DNA from: RYN-230 sp963837515 | GTDB taxonomy: Bacteria; Actinomycetota; Actinomycetes; Streptosporangiales; Streptosporangiaceae | Length of the DNA stretch: 64,000 nucleotides | Direction of reading: 5' to 3' | Assembly (NCBI GenBank): GCA_963837515.1 | Contig: CAWINT010000002.1 | Coordinates: 744,001-808,000, forward strand | Part shown: piece by piece, positions 51,650 through 60,663 of the stretch | How positions within the stretch are numbered: the stretch's first letter is position 1 | Layout: the number at the start of each line of letters is the position of its first letter | Position numbers and translations under genes: made by a program | Notes under the pieces: generated by a model | The model's database searches: none | What the model saw: the letters and a program-made list of their open reading frames with translations, nothing else | What the model was told of the DNA's origin: nothing

Positions 51650-52125
51650 CTAGTGGGGGCCTGCGCCGATGTCGGCGGGGGTGCCGTTGGTGATCCGCAG
51701 CAGTTCGGAGAACGTGGTCCGGAACACCGCGTGGCTGTGGCCCGCCGCCGCCCATACCTCGTCGTAGCGCTGCAGCCAGGTGTCCACCAGGGTGGGCAGC
51801 GGCGTCGGGTGACCGACCGGAGCGACTCCGCCGATGACCTGACCGGTGGCGGCACGGACGAATTCCGGGTCGGCCCGCCGGACCCGCGCCGCACCGGCCA
51901 GTGCCGCCGCCGCCCCGGTGTCCACCCGGTGCGCCCCGCTGGCCAGCACCAGCAGAGGTGCGCCATCCGCGGCGAACCCGAGGCTGTTGGCGATGGCCCG
52001 ACCTCGCAGCCGAGCTGGGCCGCGGCGGTGGCGGCGGTCGGGGCCGGCCCGGGCAGCTCGCGTACCGGGCCGGCCACCCCGAGGGCGGTCAGCGTGGCGG
52101 TCACGCGCTGCACGGTGGGGTGCAT
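51650..52125 (-). pseudogene. YbaK/prolyl-tRNA deacylase-like protein, single-base frameshift
   Basis: The N-terminal half starts MHPTVQRVTATLTALGVAGPVRELPG and runs to about 52000 in one frame. The C-terminal half (LASGAHRVDTGAAAALAGAARVRRADPEFVRAATGQVIGGVAPVGHP, ending LRITNGTPADIGAGPH) continues in another. The whole spans 476 bases, one less than 159 codons, so one base is missing near GCEVG at 52000. Joined, it would be a normal 158-residue YbaK domain protein with the Gly-Gly-V-x-P loop. Such proteins clear misacylated tRNAs. It may be a true frameshift or a sequencing error. Confidence 0.83.
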
Positions 52126-52135
52126 GGCCGCCACG

Positions 52136-52426
52136 CTAGCGGCGGGCGGCCCGCCCGGCACAGCGCTTTTCTGCGGAGGGCTCATGCTGGAGCCAGCCGG
52201 AGGTACGGGACAGGAACTCGGTGTAGGTGTCCGGGGCCTGGCCGCCGCCGATGACGTAGCGGTCCGGGCTGACCCGGAGCTGCAGCATCCGGCGCTGGGC
52301 GTAGTTGCACTCACTGATCACGGCCGCCAGGCTGCGGGCCGCGCGGCGGCCGGCCTCGGTAAGCCGGCTGCGGCGGGGCCCGTCCCCCGGGCGGGCCGTC
52401 CTGCTGGAACGGTCGTTGGGCCTCAT
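52136..52426 (-). CDS. Conserved small protein, unknown function
   Basis: A 96-residue basic protein (MRPNDRSSRTARPGDGPRRSRLTEAGRRAARSLAAVISECNYAQRRMLQLRVSPDRYVIGGGQAPDTYTEFLSRTSGWLQHEPSAEKR). The SECNYAQRRML and APDTYTEFLSRTSG segments look conserved among actinobacterial small proteins that I recall but cannot name. Its stop is 10 bases before the start of the YbaK gene, so both form an operon. No known domain. Confidence 0.65.
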   Translation of the reverse strand: MRPNDRSSRTARPGDGPRRSRLTEAGRRAARSLAAVISECNYAQRRMLQLRVSPDRYVIGGGQAPDTYTEFLSRTSGWLQHEPSAEKRCAGRAARR

Positions 52427-52565
52427 GTGATCTAGCCTGCCTGGCCGGCTAGGCCCCGGCCAGTGGCAGTCAGGACATCTGACCGCGATATCCTGCCATC
52501 GTCCGCGCGGCCAGCGAGAGCACCGGCCGCGGTGAGCGCAGTCCCGGGCAAGGCGGGTGAGCTGG

Positions 52566-53648
52566 ATGCTCCGCAACGTGGCCGTCGTGATCGTGAACGA
52601 CTTCACCCCGTTCGAGCTGGGCGTGGTCTGCGAGGTGTTCGGCATCGACCGGACCGATGACGGGCTGCCCAACTACGATTTCGCGGTCGTCGGCGGGGAG
52701 CCGGGGCCGCTGCGCTCCGCGGCCCGGGCGCGGTTCACCGTGCAGTCGCCCCACGGGCTGGACCGGCTGGCCGCGGCGGACCTGGTGGTGGTCTCGGCGG
52801 TGTCCGACGACCGGCTCTACACCGGCGCCCCGGTTTTCCCGGAACCACTGACCGAGGCGCTGCGCGGCACGGTCGCCCGCGGGGCCCGGGTGCTCAGTGT
52901 GTGCAACGGCGCGTTCGCCCTCGGCGCCGCCGGCCTGCTGGACGGGCGGCCGTGCACCACGCACTGGCGGCACGCGGGGGAGCTGGCCCGGCGCTACCCG
53001 GCCGCGCAGGTCGACCCCGCCGTGCTGTACGTGGACGACGACCCGGTCATCACCAGCGCGGGCACCGCGGCCGGCGTGGACGCCTGCCTGCACCTGGTGC
53101 GCAAGGAGCAGGGTTCCCGGGTGGCCAACGGCATCGCCCGGCGGATGGTCGTGCCGCCGCACCGGGACGGCGGCCAGGCCCAGTACGTGGACCGGCCGGT
53201 CGCCATGCCCGCGTGCGACACGCTGGCCGATGTGCTCGGCTGGATGCAGCGCCACCTGGCCGAGCCGGTCACGATCCGGCAGCTGGCCGCGCGGGCCCGG
53301 ATGTCCGAGCGGACGTTCGCCCGCCGGTTCGTCGCCGAGACCGGCACCACCCCGCTGCGCTGGCTGACCGGGCAGCGCATCCTCCTCGCCCAGGAACTGC
53401 TGGAGGAGACCGACGCCAGCCTGGACCTGATCGCGGAGCGGGCCGGGTTCGGCAATGCGGCGGCGCTCCGGCACCACTTCCGGGCCTGGCGCGGCACCAC
53501 CCCGCAGGCCTACCGCCGGGCCTTCGCCAGTGGCGGCCTGGCCCGGGCCCCCGGCCACGGCAGCGCTGTCGCGACGGCGCTGGCTGACGGCTACTCCTCG
53601 GTGCCGTTCCCGTCGTCGGGCACGAAGACGGTGGGGATCGCCGGGTAG
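52566..53648 (+). CDS. GlxA-like AraC-family regulator
   Basis: The roughly 360-residue protein has a DJ-1/PfpI-type N-terminal domain (NVAVVIVNDFTPFELGVVCEVFGIDRTDDGLPNYDFAVVGG ... LSVCNGAFALGAAGLLDGRPCTTHW) and a C-terminal AraC HTH (ARMSERTFARRFVAETGTTPLRWLTGQRILLAQELLEETDASLDLIAERAGFGNAAALRHHFR). The start is ATG 52566, or GTG 52557. It overlaps the end of pncB by about 58 bases on the opposite strand. Likely controls an unknown amino acid or alcohol pathway. Confidence 0.9.
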   Translation: MLRNVAVVIVNDFTPFELGVVCEVFGIDRTDDGLPNYDFAVVGGEPGPLRSAARARFTVQSPHGLDRLAAADLVVVSAVSDDRLYTGAPVFPEPLTEALRGTVARGARVLSVCNGAFALGAAGLLDGRPCTTHWRHAGELARRYPAAQVDPAVLYVDDDPVITSAGTAAGVDACLHLVRKEQGSRVANGIARRMVVPPHRDGGQAQYVDRPVAMPACDTLADVLGWMQRHLAEPVTIRQLAARARMSERTFARRFVAETGTTPLRWLTGQRILLAQELLEETDASLDLIAERAGFGNAAALRHHFRAWRGTTPQAYRRAFASGGLARAPGHGSAVATALADGYSSVPFPSSGTKTVGIAG

Positions 53649-54982
53649 CCGCGGGACAGCTGCCGGGCGTGCCCCGGCAGCTCGGTCAGCGCCTTGCGGT
53701 GCCGCTCCCGGGCCGCGGCCAGCGGCTCGTGGCCGACGATCTCCCCGCCTTTGACCAGCGATCGCAGCAGTTCCCGGACGGGACGACCGGAGCCGGGCGG
53801 CCCGGCGGGATCAGTTCTGATCACCTCGGCCTGAGCGATGCCGTCGTGGTCGTGCTGACGGTAGGCCCACTTGCGGCCCCCGCGGCCGGGCTTGCCCACC
53901 GAGCGCTTGGCGACCGGCTGCAGCGGCCCGTCCCCATTGTCCTCCAGGGAGCGGGCGACCAGCTTGTACACCAGCGCCGCGGTTGGCGCGCCGGACCCGG
54001 TGACGAGCGACGTGCCCACCCCGTACCCGTCCACCGGCGCGGCCGCCAGCGCCGCGATCGAATATTCGTTCAGGTCGCCGCTCAGCACGATCCGGGTGTG
54101 CCGCGCGCCCAGCGAATCCAGCAGGTCCCGTACCTGCCGGGCGACCATGGGCAGGTCACCGCTGTCGATGCGCACCGCGCCCAGCTCCGGCCCGGCCAGC
54201 TCGACCGCGGCCCGGACCGCCCCGGCTACGTCGAACGTGTCCACCAGCAGGGTGGTCCCGGTGCCCATGGCGGCCAGCTGGGCGCGGAACGCCTCGCGCT
54301 CGTTGTCGTGCACCAGGCTGAACGCGTGTGCGCTGGTGCCGCTGGTCGGGATGCCGTAGGCGCGCCCGGCCATCAGGTTGGAGGTGGATGCGAAGCCCGC
54401 GATGTAAGCGGCCCGGGCGCTGGCCACCGCGGCCATCTCGTGGGTGCGCCGGGAGCCCATCTCGATCAGCGGCCGGCTGTCCGCCGCTCTGACCATCCGG
54501 GATGCGGCCGACGCGATGGCGGAGTCGTGGTTGAAGATGGCCAGGGCCAGCGTCTCCAGGATGACCGCCTCGGCGAACGGGGCCTCCACCACCAGGATCG
54601 GCGACCCGGGGAAGTAGCAGTCGCCTTCCCCGTAGCCCCAGATGTCCCCGCTGAACCGGTAAGACTCCAGGTAGTCCAGGGCCGCCTGGTCCACGATCCC
54701 GGCGTCCCGCAAGAAGGACAGCTCGTCCGGGCCGAAGGTGAACCGCTCCAGCGCGTCCAGGAACCGGCCGGTGCCGCCCACCACGCCGTAGCGCCGCCCG
54801 TAGGGCAGGGCGCGGGCGAACACCTCGAACACCGCCCGCCGTCCCGCCGCACCGCTGCGCAGCGCGGCGGTGAGCATGGTCAGCTCGTAGCGGTCAGTGA
54901 GCAGCGCGGTGCTGGCCGGGAGGACACCGGCCGGGGCGGCGGTGGCTGCCTGCGGGCCGGGCTCACTCGATTCTGCCGTCAC
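53591..54982 (-). CDS. pncB: Nicotinate phosphoribosyltransferase
   Basis: It links nicotinate to PRPP in the Preiss-Handler route to NAD. The 463-residue protein starts after a Ser/Ala-rich head, then TALLTDRYELTMLTAAL, EMGSRRTHEMAAVASARAAYIAGFASTSNLMAGRAYGIPTSGTSAHAF with the phosphorylated-His region, and VRIDSGDLPMVARQVRDLL. The tail has variable loops. Together with pncA it forms the nicotinamide salvage pair. It is divergent from clpS. Confidence 0.95.
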   Translation of the reverse strand: MTAESSEPGPQAATAAPAGVLPASTALLTDRYELTMLTAALRSGAAGRRAVFEVFARALPYGRRYGVVGGTGRFLDALERFTFGPDELSFLRDAGIVDQAALDYLESYRFSGDIWGYGEGDCYFPGSPILVVEAPFAEAVILETLALAIFNHDSAIASAASRMVRAADSRPLIEMGSRRTHEMAAVASARAAYIAGFASTSNLMAGRAYGIPTSGTSAHAFSLVHDNEREAFRAQLAAMGTGTTLLVDTFDVAGAVRAAVELAGPELGAVRIDSGDLPMVARQVRDLLDSLGARHTRIVLSGDLNEYSIAALAAAPVDGYGVGTSLVTGSGAPTAALVYKLVARSLEDNGDGPLQPVAKRSVGKPGRGGRKWAYRQHDHDGIAQAEVIRTDPAGPPGSGRPVRELLRSLVKGGEIVGHEPLAAARERHRKALTELPGHARQLSRGYPAIPTVFVPDDGNGTEE

Positions 54983-55119
54983 GAGCAGTAAGACTACGGA
55001 GCGGCCTCAGCCCGCGGAGGCCTGGGCTGGTGTACTGGGTAGGGCGGCCGCCGGCAGCGGACCGCTGGGTCCGGCCGGCCTGACAGACTAGGGGTGAGCA
55101 CCGAGGGAGGTGAGCGCCG

Positions 55120-55410
55120 GTGAGCGTGGCACCAGCAGAGGTCCAGCGGCCGGAGACGGGGCAGGACGCCGTCCCCGACACGCCGTGGGTCACCATCGTG
55201 TGGAACGATCCGGTCAACCTCATGTCCTACGTGACCTACGTGTTTCAGCAGGTGTTCGGGTATTCCCGGCGAAAGGCCGAGAAGCTGATGCTCGATGTGC
55301 ACCACAAGGGCAAGGCCGTGGTGTCCGCGGGGACCCGGGAATCGATGGAACGCGATGTCCAGGTTCTGCACGGCTATGGCCTGTGGGCTACGGTGAGTCA
55401 CGACAAGTGA
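55120..55410 (+). CDS. clpS: ATP-dependent Clp protease adaptor ClpS
   Basis: ClpS binds N-degron substrates and passes them to ClpAP/ClpCP. The 96-residue product has the substrate pocket segment WVTIVWNDPVNLMSYVTYVFQQVFGYSRRKAEKLMLDVHHKGKAVV. The start is GTG 55120, following GAGGTGAG. Its stop overlaps the GTG of the DUF2017 gene (GTGA), a constant pair in actinobacteria. Confidence 0.95.
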   Translation: MSVAPAEVQRPETGQDAVPDTPWVTIVWNDPVNLMSYVTYVFQQVFGYSRRKAEKLMLDVHHKGKAVVSAGTRESMERDVQVLHGYGLWATVSHDK

Positions 55411-56024
55411 GCGGTTCTGCTGCGGGCGACGCCGCGGAGACGGATGACATGGACGGTTTCCGAGGGCTCCGGAAGGGCCGGGTGGCCGCCCGGTTCGCCG
55501 CCTCGCAGGCAGGCATCCTCCGCGCCCTGATGAGCCAGGTCGCCGAGCTGGTCGGCGGGGACCTGGAGCACCCGGAGGCCCTTCCGGCGGCGGGCCCGGC
55601 GGGGGCGGCTGACCCGCTGGAGGAGCTGTCGGGCCTGCTCGGCGCGGGGCCGGACAGCCCGCCCGAGGACCCCGTCCTGGCCCGGCTGCTGCCCGACGCG
55701 TACGCCGACGACGCCACGGCGGCCGGGGAGTTCCGCCGGTTCACCGAGCCGGACCTGCGCTCCGGGAAGCTGGCGGCCGCGCGCACCGTGCTGGACACGC
55801 TGCCGGCCGAGGGCGGCCGGGTGGAACTGTCCGCCGAGGAGGCCCAGGTCTGGCTGCGTGCGCTCAACGACGTGCGGCTGGCCCTGGGAGTGCGGCTGTC
55901 GATCACCGAGGACTACGACCAGCGGGTCACCGACCTCGATCCGGCCGACCCCCGTGCGGCTTATCTGTGGGTCTATGACTGGCTCACCTTCCTGCAGGAG
56001 ACCCTGGTGCGGGCCCTGTGGTGA
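55407..56024 (+). CDS. DUF2017 protein
   Basis: A 205-residue protein regularly encoded after clpS. It has MDGFRGLRKGRVAARFAASQAGILRALMSQVAELVGG near the N-terminus and AEEAQVWLRALNDVRLALGVRLSITEDYDQRVTDLD near the C-terminus, the DUF2017 signature. The GTG 55407 overlaps the clpS stop; the internal ATG at 55449 is an alternative. Function unknown; likely connected to Clp proteolysis by linkage. Confidence 0.88.
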   Translation: MSGSAAGDAAETDDMDGFRGLRKGRVAARFAASQAGILRALMSQVAELVGGDLEHPEALPAAGPAGAADPLEELSGLLGAGPDSPPEDPVLARLLPDAYADDATAAGEFRRFTEPDLRSGKLAAARTVLDTLPAEGGRVELSAEEAQVWLRALNDVRLALGVRLSITEDYDQRVTDLDPADPRAAYLWVYDWLTFLQETLVRALW

Positions 56025-56130
56025 AATGCGCTGCGGTGAGCCGGAGCGCGCGGCACCGCCCGGCTGGCCGCGGGGCCGGCTGGCCGCGGGGCCGGCTGGC
56101 CGCGGGGCCGCGGCGGCTACCCTCGGACGC

Positions 56131-56562
56131 ATGCTGACGCTGCATCCAGGCCTGCGGGACAAGATCGTGGCGCACGCCCGGGCCGACCATCCCGACGAGG
56201 CCTGCGGGGTGATCGCGGGCCCGGCCGGCAGCGACCGCCCGGAGCGATTCATCCCGATGCTGAACGCCCAGCGTTCACCGACGTTCTACGAGTTCGACTC
56301 GATGGAGCTGCTGCGGGTCTGGCGGGAGATGGACGACCGGGACGAGGAGCCGGTGGTCATCTACCATTCGCACACGGCCACCGAGGCCTACCCATCCCGC
56401 ACCGACATCTCCTACGCGAACGAGCCGAGGGCACACTACGTCCTGGTGTCCACCCGGGACCCCGATGAGGCGGAGTTCCGCTCGTTCCGCATCGTGGACG
56501 GGACCGTGACCGAAGAGGAAGTCCGGATCTCCGCCGAGGCGGGTGATCCGGTCCCGGAATGA
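56131..56562 (+). CDS. mec: JAMM-type metalloprotease Mec (M67 family)
   Basis: The 143-residue protein has the JAMM zinc motif HSHTATEAYPSRTD with the upstream Glu in HPDEACGVIAGP. In mycobacteria Mec removes cysteine from the CysO-cysteine adduct, the last step of the CysM route. It lies just before cysO and cysM, confirming that role. ATG 56131 is preferred; a GGCCGGCTGGCCGCGG repeat precedes it. Confidence 0.93.
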   Translation: MLTLHPGLRDKIVAHARADHPDEACGVIAGPAGSDRPERFIPMLNAQRSPTFYEFDSMELLRVWREMDDRDEEPVVIYHSHTATEAYPSRTDISYANEPRAHYVLVSTRDPDEAEFRSFRIVDGTVTEEEVRISAEAGDPVPE

Positions 56563-56651
56563 TCCCGCCGGGCGGGCCGTTGGCACCGGGTGACGGCCGG
56601 CACCGCCGCCCCGTATCGCTCTGCACTGACCGTTGACCTGGAGTGTCGTTC

Positions 56652-56930
56652 ATGGCCATCGAAGTCCGCATCCCGACGATCCTGCGCACCTACACTGGCG
56701 GCGCCAAGTCGGTGGAAGGGGCGGGAAGCACGCTTGCCGAGCTGATCGGCGACCTTGACAGCCGGTACGGCGGGCTGCGCGACCGGTTGCAGGACGAGTC
56801 AGGGCTGCGCCGGTTCGTCAACGTCTACCTCAACGACGAGGACGTCCGCTTCCTCGGTGGCCTGGAGACGCCGGTCAAGGACGGCGACACGGTGACCGTG
56901 CTGCCGGCCGTGGCAGGCGGGGCCGCCTGA
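56652..56930 (+). CDS. cysO: Sulfur carrier protein CysO (MoaD/ThiS family)
   Basis: The 92-residue ubiquitin-like carrier (MAIEVRIPTILRTYTGGAKSVEGAGSTLAELIGDLDSRYGGL ... LPAVAGG-AA) delivers sulfide as a C-terminal thiocarboxylate to CysM. In M. tuberculosis it ends with the Gly-Gly; here two Ala follow the Gly pair, so processing is required before activation. ATG 56652 is preferred to GTG 56643. It lies 20 bases before cysM. Confidence 0.93.
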   Translation: MAIEVRIPTILRTYTGGAKSVEGAGSTLAELIGDLDSRYGGLRDRLQDESGLRRFVNVYLNDEDVRFLGGLETPVKDGDTVTVLPAVAGGAA

Positions 56931-56949
56931 GCTCCGGGCGGGGCGCCCT

Positions 56950-57897
56950 ATGCGTTACGACTCACTGCTCGACTCGGTCGGCCATACACCGCTGGTCGGG
57001 CTGCCACGGCTGTCCCCGGCCCCGGACGTGCGGCTGTGGGCCAAGCTGGAGGACCGCAACCCGACCGGGTCGGTGAAGGACCGGGCCGCGTTCTTCATGA
57101 TCGAGCAGGCGGAGAAGGACGGGCTGCTCACACCGGGGGCGACCATCCTGGAACCCACTTCGGGCAACACCGGTATCTCGCTGGCGATGGTGTCCCGGCT
57201 GCGCGGCTACCGGATGATCTGCGTCATGCCGGAGAACACCTCGGCGGAACGCCGCCAGATCCTGGAGATGTTCGGCGCCCAGGTGATCCACTCGCCCGCG
57301 GCCGGGGGCTCCAACGAGGCCGTCCGGGTGGCCCGCCGGCTGGCCGGGGAGCACCCCGACTGGGTGATGCTCTACCAGTACGGCAACGAGGCCAACACCC
57401 GGGCCCACTACGAGACCACCGGACCGGAACTCCTCGCTGACCTGCCCGGTATCACCCATTTTGTGGCCGGGCTCGGCACCACGGGGACACTCATGGGCGC
57501 GGGGCGCTACCTGCGCGAGCGCGTCCCCGGGGTGGCCGTCGTCGCCGCGGAACCGCGGTACGGAGAGCTGGTCTACGGGCTGCGCAACCTGGACGAGGGC
57601 TTCGTGCCGGAACTCTACGACGAGGCGGTGCTCACCACCCGGTTCTCGGTGTCCTCTGCGGACGCGCTGCGCCGCACCCGGGAACTGCTGGACGCCGAGG
57701 GCATCTTCGCCGGGATCTCCGCGGGCGGGGCGCTGCACGCCGCGCTGGGTATGGCGGCCAAGGCGCAGGCGGCCGGCCAGCGGGCTGACATCGTCTTCAT
57801 TGTCGCCGACGGCGGCTGGAAGTACCTGTCCACCGGCGCCTACTCCGGCACCCTGGAGGAAGCCGAGGACCGGCTGGAAGGCCAGTTGTGGGCCTGA
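56950..57897 (+). CDS. cysM: O-phosphoserine sulfhydrylase CysM
   Basis: The PLP enzyme makes cysteine from O-phosphoserine and CysO-thiocarboxylate. The 315-residue protein has the Lys of the Schiff base in TGSVKDRAAFF, EPTSGNTGISLA and the Arg-containing segment EPRYGELVYGLRNLDEGFVPELYDE, in which the Arg after YGL corresponds to the phosphoserine-specific Arg220 of M. tuberculosis CysM. Its end overlaps the thioesterase-like start by 10 bases. Confidence 0.95.
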   Translation: MRYDSLLDSVGHTPLVGLPRLSPAPDVRLWAKLEDRNPTGSVKDRAAFFMIEQAEKDGLLTPGATILEPTSGNTGISLAMVSRLRGYRMICVMPENTSAERRQILEMFGAQVIHSPAAGGSNEAVRVARRLAGEHPDWVMLYQYGNEANTRAHYETTGPELLADLPGITHFVAGLGTTGTLMGAGRYLRERVPGVAVVAAEPRYGELVYGLRNLDEGFVPELYDEAVLTTRFSVSSADALRRTRELLDAEGIFAGISAGGALHAALGMAAKAQAAGQRADIVFIVADGGWKYLSTGAYSGTLEEAEDRLEGQLWA

Positions 57898-58715
57898 CCG
57901 GGCCGTCCGCGGCGGCCACCGCGTTCGACGAGGCGACCGCGGCCGAGCGGGTGGCCGATGGCCGGTACGTGGTCCGCCCCGACCCGCGGTTCGCGATCGC
58001 CGGGGCGGTCAATGGCGGCGTTCTGCTGGCCAGCGTGCTGCGCGCCGTGCTGGACTCATCGCCGCACCCGTACCCCGTCGCGACCAGCGCGCATTTCCTG
58101 CGCGCACCACGGGCTGAGCCCGCCTACGTCAACGTCACCTGGCTCAAGCACGGGAAGGTGGCCGCGACGGCCCGGGCCACGCTGATCCAGGAGAGCCGGC
58201 CTGTGCTGGAGGTCACCGTCACCACCGGGGCGCTCGGCGACCCGGCTGAGGGCGGGCTGTCGTGGACCGGAGAGCCACCCCGGCTGCCGCCGGTGGCGGA
58301 GTGCGAAGACATCCAGCGCGCCAGCGGGCCGCGGGCGTTCAGCGGCTACGCCGAGCAGGTGGACCTGCGGCTGGACCCGGCCACCACCGGCTGGGTGCAC
58401 GGCCAGCCGGGCGGGACGCCGGAGATGCGCGGATACTTCCAGCTGCGTCAGCCCCGTGACCCCGATCCCTACCTGCTCGCGCTGGCCGTGGACTCGATGC
58501 CGCCGGTCGTCTTCGGCCTCGCGGTCGTCGGCTGGTCGCCGACGGTCGAGCTGACCTGGCACATGCGGGCGGTCCCCGCGCCCGGCCCGCTGCGCGTCGC
58601 CGCGCGCTGCCGGCACGTCAGCGGGGGCTGGTTCGACGAGGAGGCCGAGGTCTGGGACAGCGCCGGCCGCCTGGTCGCGCAGAGCCGCCAGATCGCCCTG
58701 GTCGGGAGGGGATGA
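57888..58715 (+). CDS. Acyl-CoA thioesterase-like (double hot-dog) protein
   Basis: A 275-residue protein of the thioesterase-like superfamily (TesB type): PDPRFAIAGAVNGGVLLASVLRAVL in the first hot-dog and YLLALAVDSMPPVVFGL, PTVELTWHMRAVPAPGPLRVAARC in the second. It probably hydrolyses acyl-CoAs. GTG 57888 is used; it overlaps cysM. The gene is in the operon from mec on. Confidence 0.82.
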   Translation: MGLTGPSAAATAFDEATAAERVADGRYVVRPDPRFAIAGAVNGGVLLASVLRAVLDSSPHPYPVATSAHFLRAPRAEPAYVNVTWLKHGKVAATARATLIQESRPVLEVTVTTGALGDPAEGGLSWTGEPPRLPPVAECEDIQRASGPRAFSGYAEQVDLRLDPATTGWVHGQPGGTPEMRGYFQLRQPRDPDPYLLALAVDSMPPVVFGLAVVGWSPTVELTWHMRAVPAPGPLRVAARCRHVSGGWFDEEAEVWDSAGRLVAQSRQIALVGRG

Positions 58716-58819
58716 GAAGGGCTGGCCCGGGGGAGGACCCGGAACCCGCGCCATCCGCCGGCTCGGCGGGAACCCGCCTCGCCAGCGGATCAGCCTGGCC
58801 ACGCGTACTCTTGACGACC

Positions 58820-59569
58820 GTGCGCCTCACCGTAATCGGCTGCTCCGGGTCGTTCCCCGGGCCGGACAGCCCGGCTTCCTGTTACCTCATCGAGGAACAG
58901 GGCTTCCGGCTGCTGCTCGACCTGGGCAGCGGGGCTCTCGGCCCGCTCCAGCGGCACGCCAGCCTGGACGCCATCGACGCGATCTGCCTCAGCCACCTGC
59001 ACGCCGACCACTGCCTCGACATGTGCGGCTACTGGGTGGCCCAGACACACCGGCCGGACGGCCCGGCGCCGCCGATCCCGGTGCACGGTCCGGCCGGGAC
59101 GCCGGGCCGGCTGGCCCGGGCGTACGACCTGGACGAGCACCCCGGGATGCACGCGGCGTTCGGCTTCACCACCCTGGAGCCGGGCACCCGGGACATCGGG
59201 CCGCTGCGGGTCACCGTGGCGCACGTGAACCACCCGGTGGAGACGTTCGGTTTCCGGATCGAGGCGGCCGGCCAGGTGCTCGCCTACTCCGCCGACACCG
59301 GGCCCACCGGTGCGCTGGCGGACCTGGCCCGCGACGCCGACCTGCTGCTCTGCGAGGCATCCTTCCTGGACGGTCCCGGCCTGCCTGGCGACCTGCACCT
59401 GACCGCCCGGCAGGCGGGCGAGAACGCGGCCCGGGCCGGGGCCGGGCACCTGCTGCTCACCCACCTGGTGCCGTGGAACGACCGGGACCGCAGCCGGGAA
59501 GAGGCGGCCGGCTCGTTCGCCGGCCAGCTCACCCTGGCCAGCTCTGGGCTGGTAGTGGAGCTGCACTGA
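58820..59569 (+). CDS. MBL-fold metallo-hydrolase (RNase Z-like)
   Basis: The 249-residue protein starts at GTG 58820 (MRLTVIGCSGSFPGPDSPASCYLIEEQG), with the metal motif SHLHADHC, then HVNHPVETFGFRIEA, YSADTG and HLVPW, all of the metallo-beta-lactamase fold. Homologues beside rph in actinobacteria are annotated as MBL-fold or RNase Z-like; true tRNA-processing function is not proven. The longer frame from 58712 has a non-conserved head. Confidence 0.88.
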   Translation: MRLTVIGCSGSFPGPDSPASCYLIEEQGFRLLLDLGSGALGPLQRHASLDAIDAICLSHLHADHCLDMCGYWVAQTHRPDGPAPPIPVHGPAGTPGRLARAYDLDEHPGMHAAFGFTTLEPGTRDIGPLRVTVAHVNHPVETFGFRIEAAGQVLAYSADTGPTGALADLARDADLLLCEASFLDGPGLPGDLHLTARQAGENAARAGAGHLLLTHLVPWNDRDRSREEAAGSFAGQLTLASSGLVVELH

Positions 59570-59607
59570 GCCGGGCCGGGGCCGGCTACGGCCTAGGATG
59601 AAGAAGC

Positions 59608-60546
59608 ATGCGGGTACTCGTGACCGGCGGCGCCGGCTTCATCGGTTCTCACCTGACCGACGGGCTGCTGGCTCGCGGCGATGATGTGATCGTGGCCGAT
59701 GACCTCTCGGTCGGCCGCCCCGCCCGCCTCGATGACCACGCAGAACTGCACAAGCTGAACATCGCCGACGCGGCCGCGCTGACCCGCCTGGTGCGCCACG
59801 CCCGGCCGGAGCTCATCTGCCACCTGGCCGCGCAGATCGACGTCCGGGCGTCGGTGGATGCCCCGGCCAGGGACGCCGAGATCAACGTCGTTGGCACGGT
59901 CAACGTGCTGGAGGCGGCGCGGACCACCGGGGCCCGGGTGCTGTTCGCCTCCTCGGGGGGTGCCCTGTACGGCCACAACGCGGCGATCCCGTCCCCGGAG
60001 GACGTGCTGCCGCTGCCGGAGTCGCCCTATGGCATCGCCAAGTACTGCGCCGAGTGCTACATCGGCCTGTACAACCGGCTGCACGGTACCCGGCACTCGA
60101 TCCTCCGGCTGGCCAACGTGTACGGGCCGCGCCAGGACCCCAGCGGGGAGTCCGGGGTGATCCCCATCTTCTGCGGGGCGGCGCTGGCCGGGCAGCGCCC
60201 CACCGTGTACGGCGACGGGGCCCAGACCCGGGACTACGTGTACGTGGGGGACGCGGTCAGCGCCTTCCTGGCCGCTGCCGACGCTGGCCGCCCCGGGACC
60301 TGGAACATCGGGACGGGGGTCGAGGTCAGCGTGCTGGAGCTGGTGGACATCATCTCCCGGCTGTCCCCGCGGCTGGTGTCGCCGCGGTTCGGGCCGCCCC
60401 GGCCCGGCGAGCTGCTGCGCAGCGCGCTCGCGGTCAGCCGCGTGGAACGGGATCTCGGCTGGCGGCCCAGTACCGGCCTGGCCGACGGCATCGCCCGGGT
60501 CTACGGCTGGATCTTGGCCGGCGCCCCGGACCGGGCGGGCTCTTAG
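59608..60546 (+). CDS. NAD-dependent sugar epimerase/dehydratase
   Basis: A 312-residue extended SDR with VTGGAGFIGSHL, the active-site Tyr/Lys pair in SPYGIAKYCAE and Thr/Ser in FASSGGALYG. The best match is UDP-glucose 4-epimerase-like (GalE/WbpP group). It supplies activated sugars for the cell wall. ATG 59608 is used. A hairpin begins directly after the stop. Confidence 0.9.
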   Translation: MRVLVTGGAGFIGSHLTDGLLARGDDVIVADDLSVGRPARLDDHAELHKLNIADAAALTRLVRHARPELICHLAAQIDVRASVDAPARDAEINVVGTVNVLEAARTTGARVLFASSGGALYGHNAAIPSPEDVLPLPESPYGIAKYCAECYIGLYNRLHGTRHSILRLANVYGPRQDPSGESGVIPIFCGAALAGQRPTVYGDGAQTRDYVYVGDAVSAFLAAADAGRPGTWNIGTGVEVSVLELVDIISRLSPRLVSPRFGPPRPGELLRSALAVSRVERDLGWRPSTGLADGIARVYGWILAGAPDRAGS

Positions 60547-60567
60547 TTCCGGGACGACCCCCCGGAA
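60547..60567 (+). terminator. Hairpin after epimerase, partial copy of the 87-bp repeat
   Basis: TTCCGGG (60547-60553) pairs with CCCGGAA (60561-60567), starting on the base after the TAG stop. The core gggacgaccccccgga equals the start of the 87-bp repeat unit, and CCCCCGGGAT follows further on. It seems to be a degenerate copy that acts as terminator. Confidence 0.6.
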
Positions 60568-60663
60568 CCCGCCGGCAAAAGACGGCCCCCGGGATAATGA
60601 GCCCCTTGTGACCCCTCGGGATCAATGGCCCGGCAGGCCGGCGCCTCCCGTAGGCTGGCGGGC

